Shown one piece after another: positions 45,463 through 53,761 of a DNA stretch of 64,000 nucleotides. The stretch is from Shinella sumterensis (lineage in GTDB: Bacteria; Pseudomonadota; Alphaproteobacteria; Rhizobiales; Rhizobiaceae): the NCBI RefSeq assembly GCF_004514425.2, contig NZ_MYFN02000004.1, positions 124,001-188,000 of the forward strand, read 5' to 3'. Position numbers and translations under genes: made by a program. The notes beneath the pieces were generated by a model. It was not told where the DNA came from, searched no databases, and saw only the letters and a list, made by a program, of their open reading frames with translations. How positions within the stretch are numbered: position 1 is the first letter of the stretch; each line of letters starts with the position of its first letter.

Positions 45463-46461
45463 ATGAAACATCTTCTCGCTTCCACCTGCCTCGTCGTCGG
45501 TCTCATGGCCATGACGGGTGCGGCGCGCGCCGAATGCGGCAACGTGACCATTGCCAGCATGAACTGGCAGAGCGCCGAGGTTCTCGCCGCGCTCGACAAA
45601 TTCATCCTGAGCGAAGGCTATGGCTGCAACGCCGAGGTCATCGTCGGCGACACGGTCCCGACCATCACCTCCATGACCGAGAAGGGCGATCCCGACCTCG
45701 CGCCGGAAGGCTGGGTCGACCTGCTGCCCGACGTCGTCAACCGCGGCATCGAGGAAGGCAAGCTGGTCGGTGCGGCCGTCGCGCTTTCCGACGGTGCCGT
45801 TCAGGGCTGGTGGATCCCGAAATACATCGCCGACGCGCATCCCGACATCAAGACCATCGACGACGTGTTCAAGCACCCGGAACTGTTCCCGGATCCGGAA
45901 GACAAGAGCAAGGGCGCCGTACACAACGGCCCGCAGGGCTGGGGCGGCACGGTCGTGACCAGCCAGCTCTACAAGGCCTATGGTGGCGAGGCGGCGAACT
46001 TCACATTGGTCGACACCGGCTCGGCAGCCGGCCTGGACGGCTCCATTGCCAAGGCCTACGAGCGCAAGGAAGGCTGGGTCGGTTACTACTGGGCGCCCAC
46101 CGCGCTGCTCGGCAAATACGAAATGGTGAAGCTCGAGCACGGCGTCCCCTATGACGAAGCCGAGTGGAAGCGTTGCAACACGGTTGCCGATTGCCCGGAT
46201 CCGAAGAAGAACGACTGGCCGAAGGACAAGGTGCAGACGCTCGTCACCAAGAAGTTCTCCGAACGCGCCGGCGAGGACGTCATGGGCTACCTCAACAAGC
46301 GTGCCTGGACCAACGACACGGTCAACAAGCTGATGGCCTGGATGACCGATAACCAGGCGAGCGGCGACGACGGCGCCAAGCATTTCCTCGAGGAAAACGA
46401 GGCGATGTGGAAGGAATGGGTCTCGCCGGAAGCCGCCGAGAAGATCAAGGCAGCACTCTGA
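45463..46461 (+). CDS. Betaine/choline-type ABC substrate-binding protein (ProX/OpuAC)
   Basis: 332 residues. Signal peptide cleaved after about residue 23 (GAARA). OpuAC domain: early ECGNVTIASMNWQSAEVLAAL, then GDTVPTITSMTEKGDPDLAPEGW, with aromatic residues (GWWIPKY, GWVGYYWAP) like those that cage quaternary ammonium groups in ProX/ChoX. AAAGGGAACCATC precedes ATG 45463. It forms an operon with the permease, but no ATPase gene follows. Confidence 0.9.
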   Translation: MKHLLASTCLVVGLMAMTGAARAECGNVTIASMNWQSAEVLAALDKFILSEGYGCNAEVIVGDTVPTITSMTEKGDPDLAPEGWVDLLPDVVNRGIEEGKLVGAAVALSDGAVQGWWIPKYIADAHPDIKTIDDVFKHPELFPDPEDKSKGAVHNGPQGWGGTVVTSQLYKAYGGEAANFTLVDTGSAAGLDGSIAKAYERKEGWVGYYWAPTALLGKYEMVKLEHGVPYDEAEWKRCNTVADCPDPKKNDWPKDKVQTLVTKKFSERAGEDVMGYLNKRAWTNDTVNKLMAWMTDNQASGDDGAKHFLEENEAMWKEWVSPEAAEKIKAAL

Positions 46462-46619
46462 TCGCCTGACACGATGCGGCGGCGCGCAGTGCGTGCCGCC
46501 GCTCCACGTTTCGTTTCGGTGCATGCCCATGGCGCAAATCGATGCGCACTTTCCTTCGGCATGCATCAGGGTTGGGCTCGCAAACCGGCGCAAGACCGGT
46601 AGAGCGGAAGGGGACTGAC

Positions 46620-47507
46620 ATGGAATGGTTGACAAAATTTCCGACGATGGACGCAGGATCGCTCCGTGACCTGAAAAAGGCCATCGACGAGGGCTTCCGC
46701 GGTTTCACGCGCGCCTATGGTGACAGCATCGAATCCCTTTTCGAGCCGTTGCAGCATTTTCTGATCTGGTCGGAGCGCTTCATGACGCGCACGCCCTGGC
46801 CGATCATCCTCATTCTCATCGCCCTCATCGCATGGTTCGCCAGCCGCAACTGGAAGATCGTCGTCGGCGCCGTCGCCACGCTTCTCGTGATCGGCTATCT
46901 CGACATGTGGGACGATACGATGAAGACGGTCTCGATGATCTTCGTCTGTACGGTGCTCTCCATCGTCATCGGCATTCCGATCGGCATTCTGATGTCGCGC
47001 TCGGACCGGGTGCAGAACGTCATCAATCCGATCCTCGACGTGATGCAGACGATGCCGAGTTTCGTCTACCTCATTCCCGTCGTCATGCTGCTCGGCATCG
47101 GCAAGGTGCCCGGCCTGATCGCCGTGGTGATCTATGCCATCCCGCCGATGATCCGCCTCACCAATCTCGGCATCCGCCTGGTGGACAAGGACGTGCTGGA
47201 AGCAGCCGATGCGTTCGGGTCGTCCGGCTGGCAGAAGCTGAAGAACGTGCAGATGCCGCTGGCGCTGCCCACCATCATGGCCGGCATCAACCAGACGATC
47301 ATGATGGCGCTCGCCATGGTGGTCATCGCCTCGATGATCGGCGTGCAGGGCCTCGGCCAGCCGGTGCTGAAGGCCATCTCCAACCAGTACTTCACGCTCG
47401 GCATCTTCAACGGGCTGGCCATCGTCGGCATCGCGATCATCTTCGACCGCGTCAGCCAGGCCTTCGGCAAGCGCCTGCAGAAGCATCGCGAGATCGTGCA
47501 CGGCTGA
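46620..47507 (+). CDS. Betaine/choline-type ABC permease (ProW/ChoW)
   Basis: 295 residues. An N-terminal cytoplasmic region (about 1-45), then six or more helices with a BPD_transp_1 domain; the EAA loop is VLEAADAFGSSGWQKLKNVQMPLALPTIMAG. GGAAGGGGA lies upstream of ATG 46620. The transporter would need an ATPase encoded elsewhere, since the next gene is convergent. Confidence 0.92.
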   Translation: MEWLTKFPTMDAGSLRDLKKAIDEGFRGFTRAYGDSIESLFEPLQHFLIWSERFMTRTPWPIILILIALIAWFASRNWKIVVGAVATLLVIGYLDMWDDTMKTVSMIFVCTVLSIVIGIPIGILMSRSDRVQNVINPILDVMQTMPSFVYLIPVVMLLGIGKVPGLIAVVIYAIPPMIRLTNLGIRLVDKDVLEAADAFGSSGWQKLKNVQMPLALPTIMAGINQTIMMALAMVVIASMIGVQGLGQPVLKAISNQYFTLGIFNGLAIVGIAIIFDRVSQAFGKRLQKHREIVHG

Positions 47508-47529
47508 TCGGCGATCGGTTCGCAAGACG

Positions 47530-47564
47530 AGGGCGCCCCGGCGAAGGCCGCGGGCGCCCTTTTT
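47530..47564 (+). terminator. Rho-independent terminator after the permease gene
   Basis: AGGGCGCC (47530-47537) and GGCGCCCT (47553-47560) with an inner small stem, followed by TTTTT. It closes the two-gene transporter operon. Confidence 0.9.
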
Positions 47565-47567
47565 CGT

Positions 47568-47963
47568 TCAGCGGGCCGTCTTCCAGGCGACGACCATCAG
47601 GGCGCCGATGACGGTGATGTGTTCCATCACGACATAAAACTCGACGGTGCGCATCGGCTCTTCCATGGTCCAGAAGTTGTGGGCGATCGGAATGGTCAGC
47701 GCGGTGAAGACGGCGAGCATGCCGGCCCCCAGCCAGGTCCAGCGGTTGGCGATGATCAGGGCCGAACCGACGAGCTGCACTAGGGCGGTGGCGATGTTGA
47801 AGAGGGCGGGCGGCTCGAGGCCGAAATGCGCCATTTCCGCCACGCCGCCACTGAAGTCGGCCAGCTTGGCGATGCCGGACAACCAGAACATGGATGTAAG
47901 GACGAGGCGGGCAAGCAAGCCGAAGGCCCGGCTGCCGGTAATGCTTTCGACGAGGGCAGTCAT
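47568..47963 (-). CDS. DoxX-family membrane protein
   Basis: 131 residues, four predicted helices; LLARLVLTSMFWLSGIAKLADFSGGVAEM at the N-terminus is the DoxX/SURF4 lead. Family members are linked to thiol/quinone redox balance, but the function here is unknown. It lies downstream of and in the same direction as the quinone-reductase gene (148 bases apart), which may be meaningful. Confidence 0.88.
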   Translation of the reverse strand: MTALVESITGSRAFGLLARLVLTSMFWLSGIAKLADFSGGVAEMAHFGLEPPALFNIATALVQLVGSALIIANRWTWLGAGMLAVFTALTIPIAHNFWTMEEPMRTVEFYVVMEHITVIGALMVVAWKTAR

Positions 47964-48111
47964 TCATGTCTCTCCCATGACATGGCCGCGACGGGCCGGT
48001 TCGCCCGCTCCGCGCGCCTTTCGGCAACCGGAGCGGCACGATCCTGTCTAGCAGAGATTCGACGCGGGTTGTGCTGCGGGCAAGACAACCCTCATAAATT
48101 TCAGAGGGAGG

Positions 48112-49125
48112 TCAGAAGCCCTCCAGCACCAGCTTGCCGCGGGTCCGGCCGCTTTCGATCAGGGCATGCGCCTTGCGCAGGTTCTCCGCGTTGATCGTGC
48201 CGAGCGTCTCGGCGAGCGTCGTGCGGATCGTGCCCTCATCGACCAGCTGCGACACCGCGTTCAGCAGATTGTGCTGCTCGATCATGTCGGGTGTGTGGAA
48301 AAGCGGACGGGTGAACATCAGCTCCCAGTGGGTCGACACCGCCTTGCGCTTGAAGGGCATGACATCGAGCGTGGCCGGGTCGTCGATCAGTCCGAAGCGG
48401 CCTTGCGGCGCGATGGCTTCGACGATGGCGGGCAGGTGCTCCGTGGTGTTGGTGGTGGAGAACACGAAGGCCGGGGCGCCGATGCCGAGCGCGGCCACCT
48501 CCGCCGCCAGCGGCTTGCTGTGATCGACGACGTGGTGGGCGCCGAGCTCCTTTACCCATGCCGCCGTCTCGGGCCGCGATGCCGTGGCGATGACAGTGAG
48601 ATCCGTGAGGCTGCGGGCGAGCTGTACGGCAATGGAGCCGACGCCGCCGGCCCCGCCGACGATGAGGATGGCATTCGCGGCACCCGGCACGCCGTCGCGC
48701 ACCTTCAGCCGGTCGAACAGCATTTCCCAGGCCGTGATGGCGGTCAGCGGCAATGCGGCGGCGGCGGCGAAGTCGAGCGAAGCGGGCTTGCGGCCGACGA
48801 TGCGCTCATCGACGAGGTGGAATTCGGCATTCGTGCCGGGCCGGTCGATGGAGCCCGCATAGAAGACGGCGTCGCCGGGCTTGAACAGCGTCACGTCAGG
48901 CCCGACGGCCTTGACGATGCCGGCGGCGTCGAAGCCCAGCACGCGCCATTCGCCCTCCGGCGGCGGCGCCTTGCCGCGAAGCTTTGTATCGACAGGGTTC
49001 ACCGAAACGGCCTTGATCTCGACCAGCAGGTCGCGGCCCAGCGGCGCGGGTGTCGGCAGCTCGATATCGACAAGAGCGGTTTTGACGGTGATGGGCTGTG
49101 GGGTCTGGTAGGCGATCGCGCGCAT
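48112..49125 (-). CDS. Zinc-type MDR oxidoreductase (NADPH:quinone reductase-like)
   Basis: 337 residues. GroES-like N-terminal fold and Rossmann domain with LIVGGAGGVGSIAVQLARSLT (about 153-173). It lacks the catalytic zinc ligands of alcohol dehydrogenases, as in the ZADH1/quinone-reductase group. ATG 49125 has AAAGGAACCCACG upstream; a frame from 49239 overlaps the promoter. Divergent from an HxlR regulator, a common pairing for quinone or electrophile response (inference). Confidence 0.9.
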   Translation of the reverse strand: MRAIAYQTPQPITVKTALVDIELPTPAPLGRDLLVEIKAVSVNPVDTKLRGKAPPPEGEWRVLGFDAAGIVKAVGPDVTLFKPGDAVFYAGSIDRPGTNAEFHLVDERIVGRKPASLDFAAAAALPLTAITAWEMLFDRLKVRDGVPGAANAILIVGGAGGVGSIAVQLARSLTDLTVIATASRPETAAWVKELGAHHVVDHSKPLAAEVAALGIGAPAFVFSTTNTTEHLPAIVEAIAPQGRFGLIDDPATLDVMPFKRKAVSTHWELMFTRPLFHTPDMIEQHNLLNAVSQLVDEGTIRTTLAETLGTINAENLRKAHALIESGRTRGKLVLEGF

Positions 49126-49205
49126 CGTGGGTTCCTTTCGCGTTGAATGGAACCTAGATGAAGGGTAACGTCGCTTCACGCAAGAATGCACAAATAGTGT
49201 CCATA

Positions 49206-49221
49206 GTATCGAAAAGGATAC
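49206..49221. promoter_or_regulatory. Dyad GTATC-N6-GATAC at the HxlR gene start
   Basis: GTATC (49206-49210), GAAAAG, GATAC (49217-49221), overlapping the ribosome site of the HxlR gene and lying in the shared divergent promoter. Candidate HxlR operator for self-repression and control of the oxidoreductase. Confidence 0.5.
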
Positions 49222-49226
49222 CGTCG

Positions 49227-49631
49227 ATGTCGCGTCCACGCGCCAAGCTCACCAGCAGCTTCCCCGGTTGCCCGGTCGAATCGACCCTGTCCTTCCTGGA
49301 TGGAAAATGGAAAGGCGTGATCCTTTTTCACCTGTTGGACGGCAAGCTGCGCTTCAACGAACTGCGCCGCAAGCTTCCGAGCGTCACGCAGCGCATGCTG
49401 ACCAAGCAGCTGCGCGAGCTGGAGGAGGCGGGCATCGTGTCGCGCACCGTTTTCCCCGTCGTGCCGCCGCGGGTCGATTACGCGCTGACGACCGTCGGCT
49501 GCAGCCTCAAGCCGGTCATCATGGCGCTTGCGGCATGGGGCGCGCGCAATGTCGTCTGCCACAACGGCCGCAACGTCATCCGCCTTGCCGATGAAACGGA
49601 AACGGCGTCCCCCGGAAGGGGCGCCGCCTGA
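49227..49631 (+). CDS. HxlR-family transcriptional regulator
   Basis: 134 residues. Winged HTH typical of HxlR: CPVESTLSFLDGKWKGVILFHLLDGKLRFNELRRKLPSVTQRMLTKQLRELEEAGIV. Three cysteines are visible (Cys14, one in VGCSLKP, one in VVCHNG); the N-terminal one matches the redox-sensing Cys of YodB/HypR-like members. ATG 49227 with AAAAGGA upstream is preferred to 49158, which would take the gene across the promoter. Confidence 0.9.
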   Translation: MSRPRAKLTSSFPGCPVESTLSFLDGKWKGVILFHLLDGKLRFNELRRKLPSVTQRMLTKQLRELEEAGIVSRTVFPVVPPRVDYALTTVGCSLKPVIMALAAWGARNVVCHNGRNVIRLADETETASPGRGAA

Positions 49632-49656
49632 AGGTTTGGCGATCGACCGGAGGCTT

Positions 49657-50895
49657 TCACTCTGCCGGGTAGGCCGGGGATGCGGTCCGCTCCGCCTTTT
49701 CAAGCGCAAGCGAGACGAGGAAGACGCCGAAGCCGACCACCGCCGTCGCAGCCCCCACGAAGCCCATCGATTCATAGCCGTAGCCGGCGTTGATCGCCAT
49801 GCCGCCGAACAGGGCGCCCAGCGCATTGGCGATGTTGAAGGCGGAGTGATTGAGGGCGGCGGCCAGCGTCTGCGCGTCGCCGGCCACGTCCATCAGGCGC
49901 GTCTGCAAGGCGGGGCCGACCACGAAGCTGCACCCGATGAGGAAGCAGCACAGCCCGAGCAGCACGGGATTGTGTGCCGTCAGCGACAGGGCGACGAGAA
50001 CGCCGAAATACAGGACCAGCGACCAGCCGATCGTGCGCATCAGCGAGAGATCGGCAAGCTTGGCGCCGAAGAGGTTGCCGACGATCATGCCCGCGCCGAA
50101 GATCGCCATATAGACCGGCACCATGCCGACATTGAGCCGGGCCACGTCCGTCACGATCGGCGAGATGTAGGTGAAGACCGCAAACATGCCGCAGAAGCCG
50201 GTCGCTGCGATACCGAGCGTCAGCCAGACCTGCTTGCGCTGCAGCGCGCCGAGTTCCGTCAGCGCATTGACGCCTTTCGGAGCCTTGTCGCGCGGCAGGA
50301 AGGCGGCGATCAGGCCCACCGTCAGAAGCCCGGTCACGCCGACGGCGACGAACATGAACTGCCAGTTGAGGATCTGCCCGAAGAAGGCGGCAAGCGGCGT
50401 GCCGATCAGGGTGGAGACGGTCAGGCCCAGCATGACCTTGCCGACAGCCTGCGTGCGCTTGTTGACCGGCACCATGGAGGCCGCGACCAGCGCGGCCACG
50501 CCGAAATAGGCGCCGTGCGGCAGGCCGGAGAGAAACCGGAACAGCATGAAGCTGTGAAAGCTCGGCGCGGCCGCGCTTGCGAGATTGCCGGCGGCGAAGA
50601 CGCCCATCAGCACCAGCAGCAGGTCGCGGCGGCGAAAGCGCGCGCCGATGACGGCGATGACGGGCGCGCCGACCACGACGCCGAAGGCATAGGCGCTGAT
50701 GACATGACCCGCCGTCGCGTTGCTGACGCCGAACGTACCCGCGACATCCGGCAGGAGGCCCATGATGGCGAACTCGCCCGTGCCGATGCCGAAGCTGCCG
50801 ACGGCCAGCGCCAGGATGATGAGGGTGACGGTCAAGGCCGGAAGCGGCGGCTGCCCGGAGGAGAGGGCGGCATTGGGCAATTTATGTTCGGACAC
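49657..50895 (-). CDS. MFS efflux transporter (AraJ/YdhP-like, DHA1 type)
   Basis: 412 residues, 12 predicted helices. SFGIGTGEFAIMGLLPDVAGTFGVSNATAGHVISAYAFGVVVGAP is the classic first part of DHA1 sugar/drug exporters. GTG 50895 is chosen because GGAG lies five bases before it; ATG 50919 has no ribosome site. It converges on the HxlR gene (26 bases apart). Substrate unknown. Confidence 0.88.
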   Translation of the reverse strand: MSEHKLPNAALSSGQPPLPALTVTLIILALAVGSFGIGTGEFAIMGLLPDVAGTFGVSNATAGHVISAYAFGVVVGAPVIAVIGARFRRRDLLLVLMGVFAAGNLASAAAPSFHSFMLFRFLSGLPHGAYFGVAALVAASMVPVNKRTQAVGKVMLGLTVSTLIGTPLAAFFGQILNWQFMFVAVGVTGLLTVGLIAAFLPRDKAPKGVNALTELGALQRKQVWLTLGIAATGFCGMFAVFTYISPIVTDVARLNVGMVPVYMAIFGAGMIVGNLFGAKLADLSLMRTIGWSLVLYFGVLVALSLTAHNPVLLGLCCFLIGCSFVVGPALQTRLMDVAGDAQTLAAALNHSAFNIANALGALFGGMAINAGYGYESMGFVGAATAVVGFGVFLVSLALEKAERTASPAYPAE

Positions 50896-51239
50896 GGTGG
50901 CTCCGCAGGATGTGGCCATGCGGCACACCCGGCCATGAACCCTCACAAGGGCGGCCACTCCTCCTGGCTGCTTTGCGGTGCGGTTCGGCCGGACTGGCCG
51001 CAATGGGAATAGATATCGGCCGGCAGCGTCTTCACGACGCAGGCGGCTGCTTGAGATATAGCAAAACGGGTGCGGATGCCTACTGTGATTTTTGGCCCGC
51101 GCCGGTCAAGCGGCTCGCGACGACTTCACGATTTATTGCATTCCCGTGTCCGCCCGCCTGTGAATCGCCGCTTTCTCTCCTATCTAATGCAGCCAAAGAG
51201 GGCCTTCAGGCGTTCTCGGCCAGGATGCGGAGTAGACGA

Positions 51240-52178
51240 ATGAGAGTTCAGGCGATTTTCAATCGGGATGGCGGAACGTTTCGGACCACCGACATGGAGG
51301 CCTATGCCCGCCATGCGGAAGAAGTTTTCGCCGCGGCGGGGCACCATCTCGACTGTGACATCGTCGAAAGCTCCGATATCGAGATGGTGCTGCGCCGCTG
51401 TGCGGAGCGTACCGATCTGGACGCGATGCTGGCCGGTGGCGGCGACGGCACCATTTCGGCGGCGGCCGGGCTTGCCTGGCAGAGCGGCATGCCGCTCGGC
51501 ATCATCCCGGCCGGCACGATGAACCTCTTTGCCCGCTCTCTGAAGATTCCCCTCGATATCTGGCAGGCGATCGATGCGCTGGCGGACGGCGATATCTCCG
51601 CCGCCGACATCGGCACGGCGGACGACCGGCCCTTCGTGCACCAGTTTTCCGCAGGCCTCCACGCCCGCATGGTGCGCCTGCGCAATGCCATGACCTACCG
51701 GTCGCGCATGGGAAAGATCGTCGCCAACACGCGCGCCGCCCTGGGCGTGATTCTCGATCCGCCGGAATTCGAGGTGGAATTCGAGGTCGATGGCGTTGCG
51801 GAAAGCCGCAAGGTCTCGGCCATCAACGTCTCCAACAACCGGTTCGGCGACAACGGCCTGCTGTATGCGGATGACCTGTCGGGCGGTCATCTCGGCTTCT
51901 ACACCACCAGCCCGTTGAAGCCCGCCGGCGTGGCGCGGCTCGCCTTCGATATCCTGCGCGGCAAGCTGCGCGAGAATGCCGATGTGCGCGAGATGACCGG
52001 CCGCGAAGTCGAGTTGCATTTCCCGCGGGTCGATCGGTCGATCAACTGCGTCATCGACGGTGAGCTGTTGCCGATGGACCGCGACGTCTCGATCCGCCTG
52101 CATCCCGGCGAACTCAAGGTCATCGTGCCGAAGGTTCAGGTGGGCAACATGCCCACGACAGCGACGGCGGCGGCCTGA
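51240..52178 (+). CDS. Diacylglycerol/lipid kinase-family protein (YegS/BmrU type)
   Basis: 312 residues. Nucleotide motif GGGDGT at 66-71, then GIIPAGTMNLFARSL, typical of DAGK catalytic domains; the C-terminal beta domain ends with INCVIDGELLPMD. It phosphorylates a lipid such as diacylglycerol or sphingosine-like molecules. ATG 51240 has GGAG nine bases upstream; a frame reaching to 50910 overlaps the divergent transporter promoter. Confidence 0.9.
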   Translation: MRVQAIFNRDGGTFRTTDMEAYARHAEEVFAAAGHHLDCDIVESSDIEMVLRRCAERTDLDAMLAGGGDGTISAAAGLAWQSGMPLGIIPAGTMNLFARSLKIPLDIWQAIDALADGDISAADIGTADDRPFVHQFSAGLHARMVRLRNAMTYRSRMGKIVANTRAALGVILDPPEFEVEFEVDGVAESRKVSAINVSNNRFGDNGLLYADDLSGGHLGFYTTSPLKPAGVARLAFDILRGKLRENADVREMTGREVELHFPRVDRSINCVIDGELLPMDRDVSIRLHPGELKVIVPKVQVGNMPTTATAAA

Positions 52179-52198
52179 AAACAGGCTCGCACCCTTCG

Positions 52199-52219
52199 CC
52201 CCGCATATGGGGCGAAGGT
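52199..52219. repeat. Palindrome TTCGCCCC-N5-GGGGCGAA
   Basis: A GC hairpin (CCTTCGCCCC...GGGGCGAAGG) centred near 52208, between the convergent lipid kinase and glutamine-synthetase-like genes. It is related to the palindromes in the GTA region and may act as a two-way barrier, but there is no T-run. Confidence 0.55.
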
Positions 52220-52242
52220 GGTCGCGGGCGAAGCCGAACTGC

Positions 52243-53613
52243 TCAGATTCGCGGCAGATAGGTCTGGTAGTCGAAATCCGAGACCGTGCGCAGATAGGTG
52301 ATGGCCTCCTTGCGCTTCGTATCGCCGTAAAGCTTCTGGTAGGCTTCGCCGAACGCGTCCTTGATGAAGGGTGAGGCCGAGAACTCTTCCACCGCGGTCA
52401 GGAAATCGTGCGTCAGGCGCGTGGCGGGCGGCGCGTCCTTGCCGGGCTCCGTCACCGGCCCCGGATCGAGTTCGTTGTCGAGCCCGAGCAGGATGCCGCC
52501 CAGGATCGCCGTCAGCAGCAGGTAGGGGTTCACGTCGGCGCCCGCTACGCGGTGTTCGACACGCGCCGCCGGGCCGTCCTTGTCGGGAATGCGGATCGCG
52601 GTGCCGCGATGGCCGAAGCCCCAGGTCAGGTCGACAGGCGCAAACGAGCCCGGCTGGAACCGGCGATAGGAGTTTGCGAACGGGGCGAAGACGAGCTGCG
52701 CGTCGCGCATCGTCTGCAGCATGCCCGCGCAGATCGACTTCAGCTTCGCCGGATCGCCGCCCTTGGCGTCGAGAATGTTCTTGCCGTCCTTGTCGATGAC
52801 GCTGCAATGCACATGCAGGCCGGAGCCTGCATGCTCGGCATAGGGCTTCGCCATGCAGGTCGATTTCAGCCCGAATCGGCGTGCGGCCTGTTCGGCGATG
52901 CGCTTGAGGTAGATGCAGTCGTCGGCGGCGGCAAGCGCGTCCGGCCGGTGCAGCAGGTTGATCTCGAACTGGCCGGGGCCGAACTCCGCCGTGGTCGCGT
53001 CCGCCGGCAGGTCCATCTCCTTCGCCCAGGCGCGTACCGTCTGGATATAGCCGTCCAGCGCATCGGTGGCGCGCATGTCGTAGAGCTGGAAGCCGTTCGG
53101 CTCGTCGCGATACATCAGGGCGGCCGGCGGGCGCGGCTTGCCGGTCTCACGCCAGTCGTCCTCGACGACGTAGAACTCGAGCTCGGTCGCAACGACCGGT
53201 GTGAGGCCGCGGTCCTCGAAGCGCTTCACCATGCGTGCAAGAATGGCGCGCGGGTCCATGAAGGAGGCCGTGCCGTCGAATTCGTGCATGGTGGCCAGCA
53301 CCTGGCGCGAGCCCTCGGGCGCCCAGGGCATCGCCGTCAGCGAGCGACGGTCGGGAATGCACACGCCATCGGGGTCGCCGACCGACAGCGACAGGCCGGT
53401 GATGTCGTCGTTGTCATCGCCCCAGATGTCGAGCGACTGGGTGGAGGAGGGCAGGCGAACCGAACCATCCCAGATCTTCTTCTCGGCTTCGGGCGGAATC
53501 TGCTTGCCGCGCAGGTCGCCGTTCATGCCGACGAGAAGGATTTCGATACGGGCCTGGGAATTGGTGGGCGCGTTGGCCGGCGGCGAACCGGCAGCCTTCT
53601 TGTCGTTTGTCAT
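52243..53613 (-). CDS. Glutamine synthetase-like enzyme (gamma-glutamylputrescine synthetase type)
   Basis: 456 residues. GS catalytic domain: EFGPGQFEINL (about 222-232), KPYAEHAGSGLHVHCSVID (about 268-286) and NSYRRFQPGSFAPVDLTWGFGHRGTAIR (ATP/glutamate site). It is divergent from an aminotransferase of the putrescine type, so glutamylation of putrescine or a related amine is likelier than ammonia assimilation. ATG 53613 is chosen; a frame from 53712 overlaps the promoter. Confidence 0.85.
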   Translation of the reverse strand: MTNDKKAAGSPPANAPTNSQARIEILLVGMNGDLRGKQIPPEAEKKIWDGSVRLPSSTQSLDIWGDDNDDITGLSLSVGDPDGVCIPDRRSLTAMPWAPEGSRQVLATMHEFDGTASFMDPRAILARMVKRFEDRGLTPVVATELEFYVVEDDWRETGKPRPPAALMYRDEPNGFQLYDMRATDALDGYIQTVRAWAKEMDLPADATTAEFGPGQFEINLLHRPDALAAADDCIYLKRIAEQAARRFGLKSTCMAKPYAEHAGSGLHVHCSVIDKDGKNILDAKGGDPAKLKSICAGMLQTMRDAQLVFAPFANSYRRFQPGSFAPVDLTWGFGHRGTAIRIPDKDGPAARVEHRVAGADVNPYLLLTAILGGILLGLDNELDPGPVTEPGKDAPPATRLTHDFLTAVEEFSASPFIKDAFGEAYQKLYGDTKRKEAITYLRTVSDFDYQTYLPRI

Positions 53614-53761
53614 GGTGCCTGCTTTTGGTTGGGCGGGAAGCACCGGCCGGAAATTTTGCTTGCGCAGCATCTCTTGCCAAATGCCTGTTACATGGGCATT
53701 TTCGTAACCCATTCTGTCCCGTCGTTCAATAAGGCGGGTTCCACCTGCAAGGATGTATTCA

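Noticed and set aside
45254-45466. A 70-codon frame between the L,D-transpeptidase and the betaine-type binding protein
   Set aside because: It begins inside the operator dyad, overlaps the binding-protein start, and has no ribosome site or recognisable sequence.
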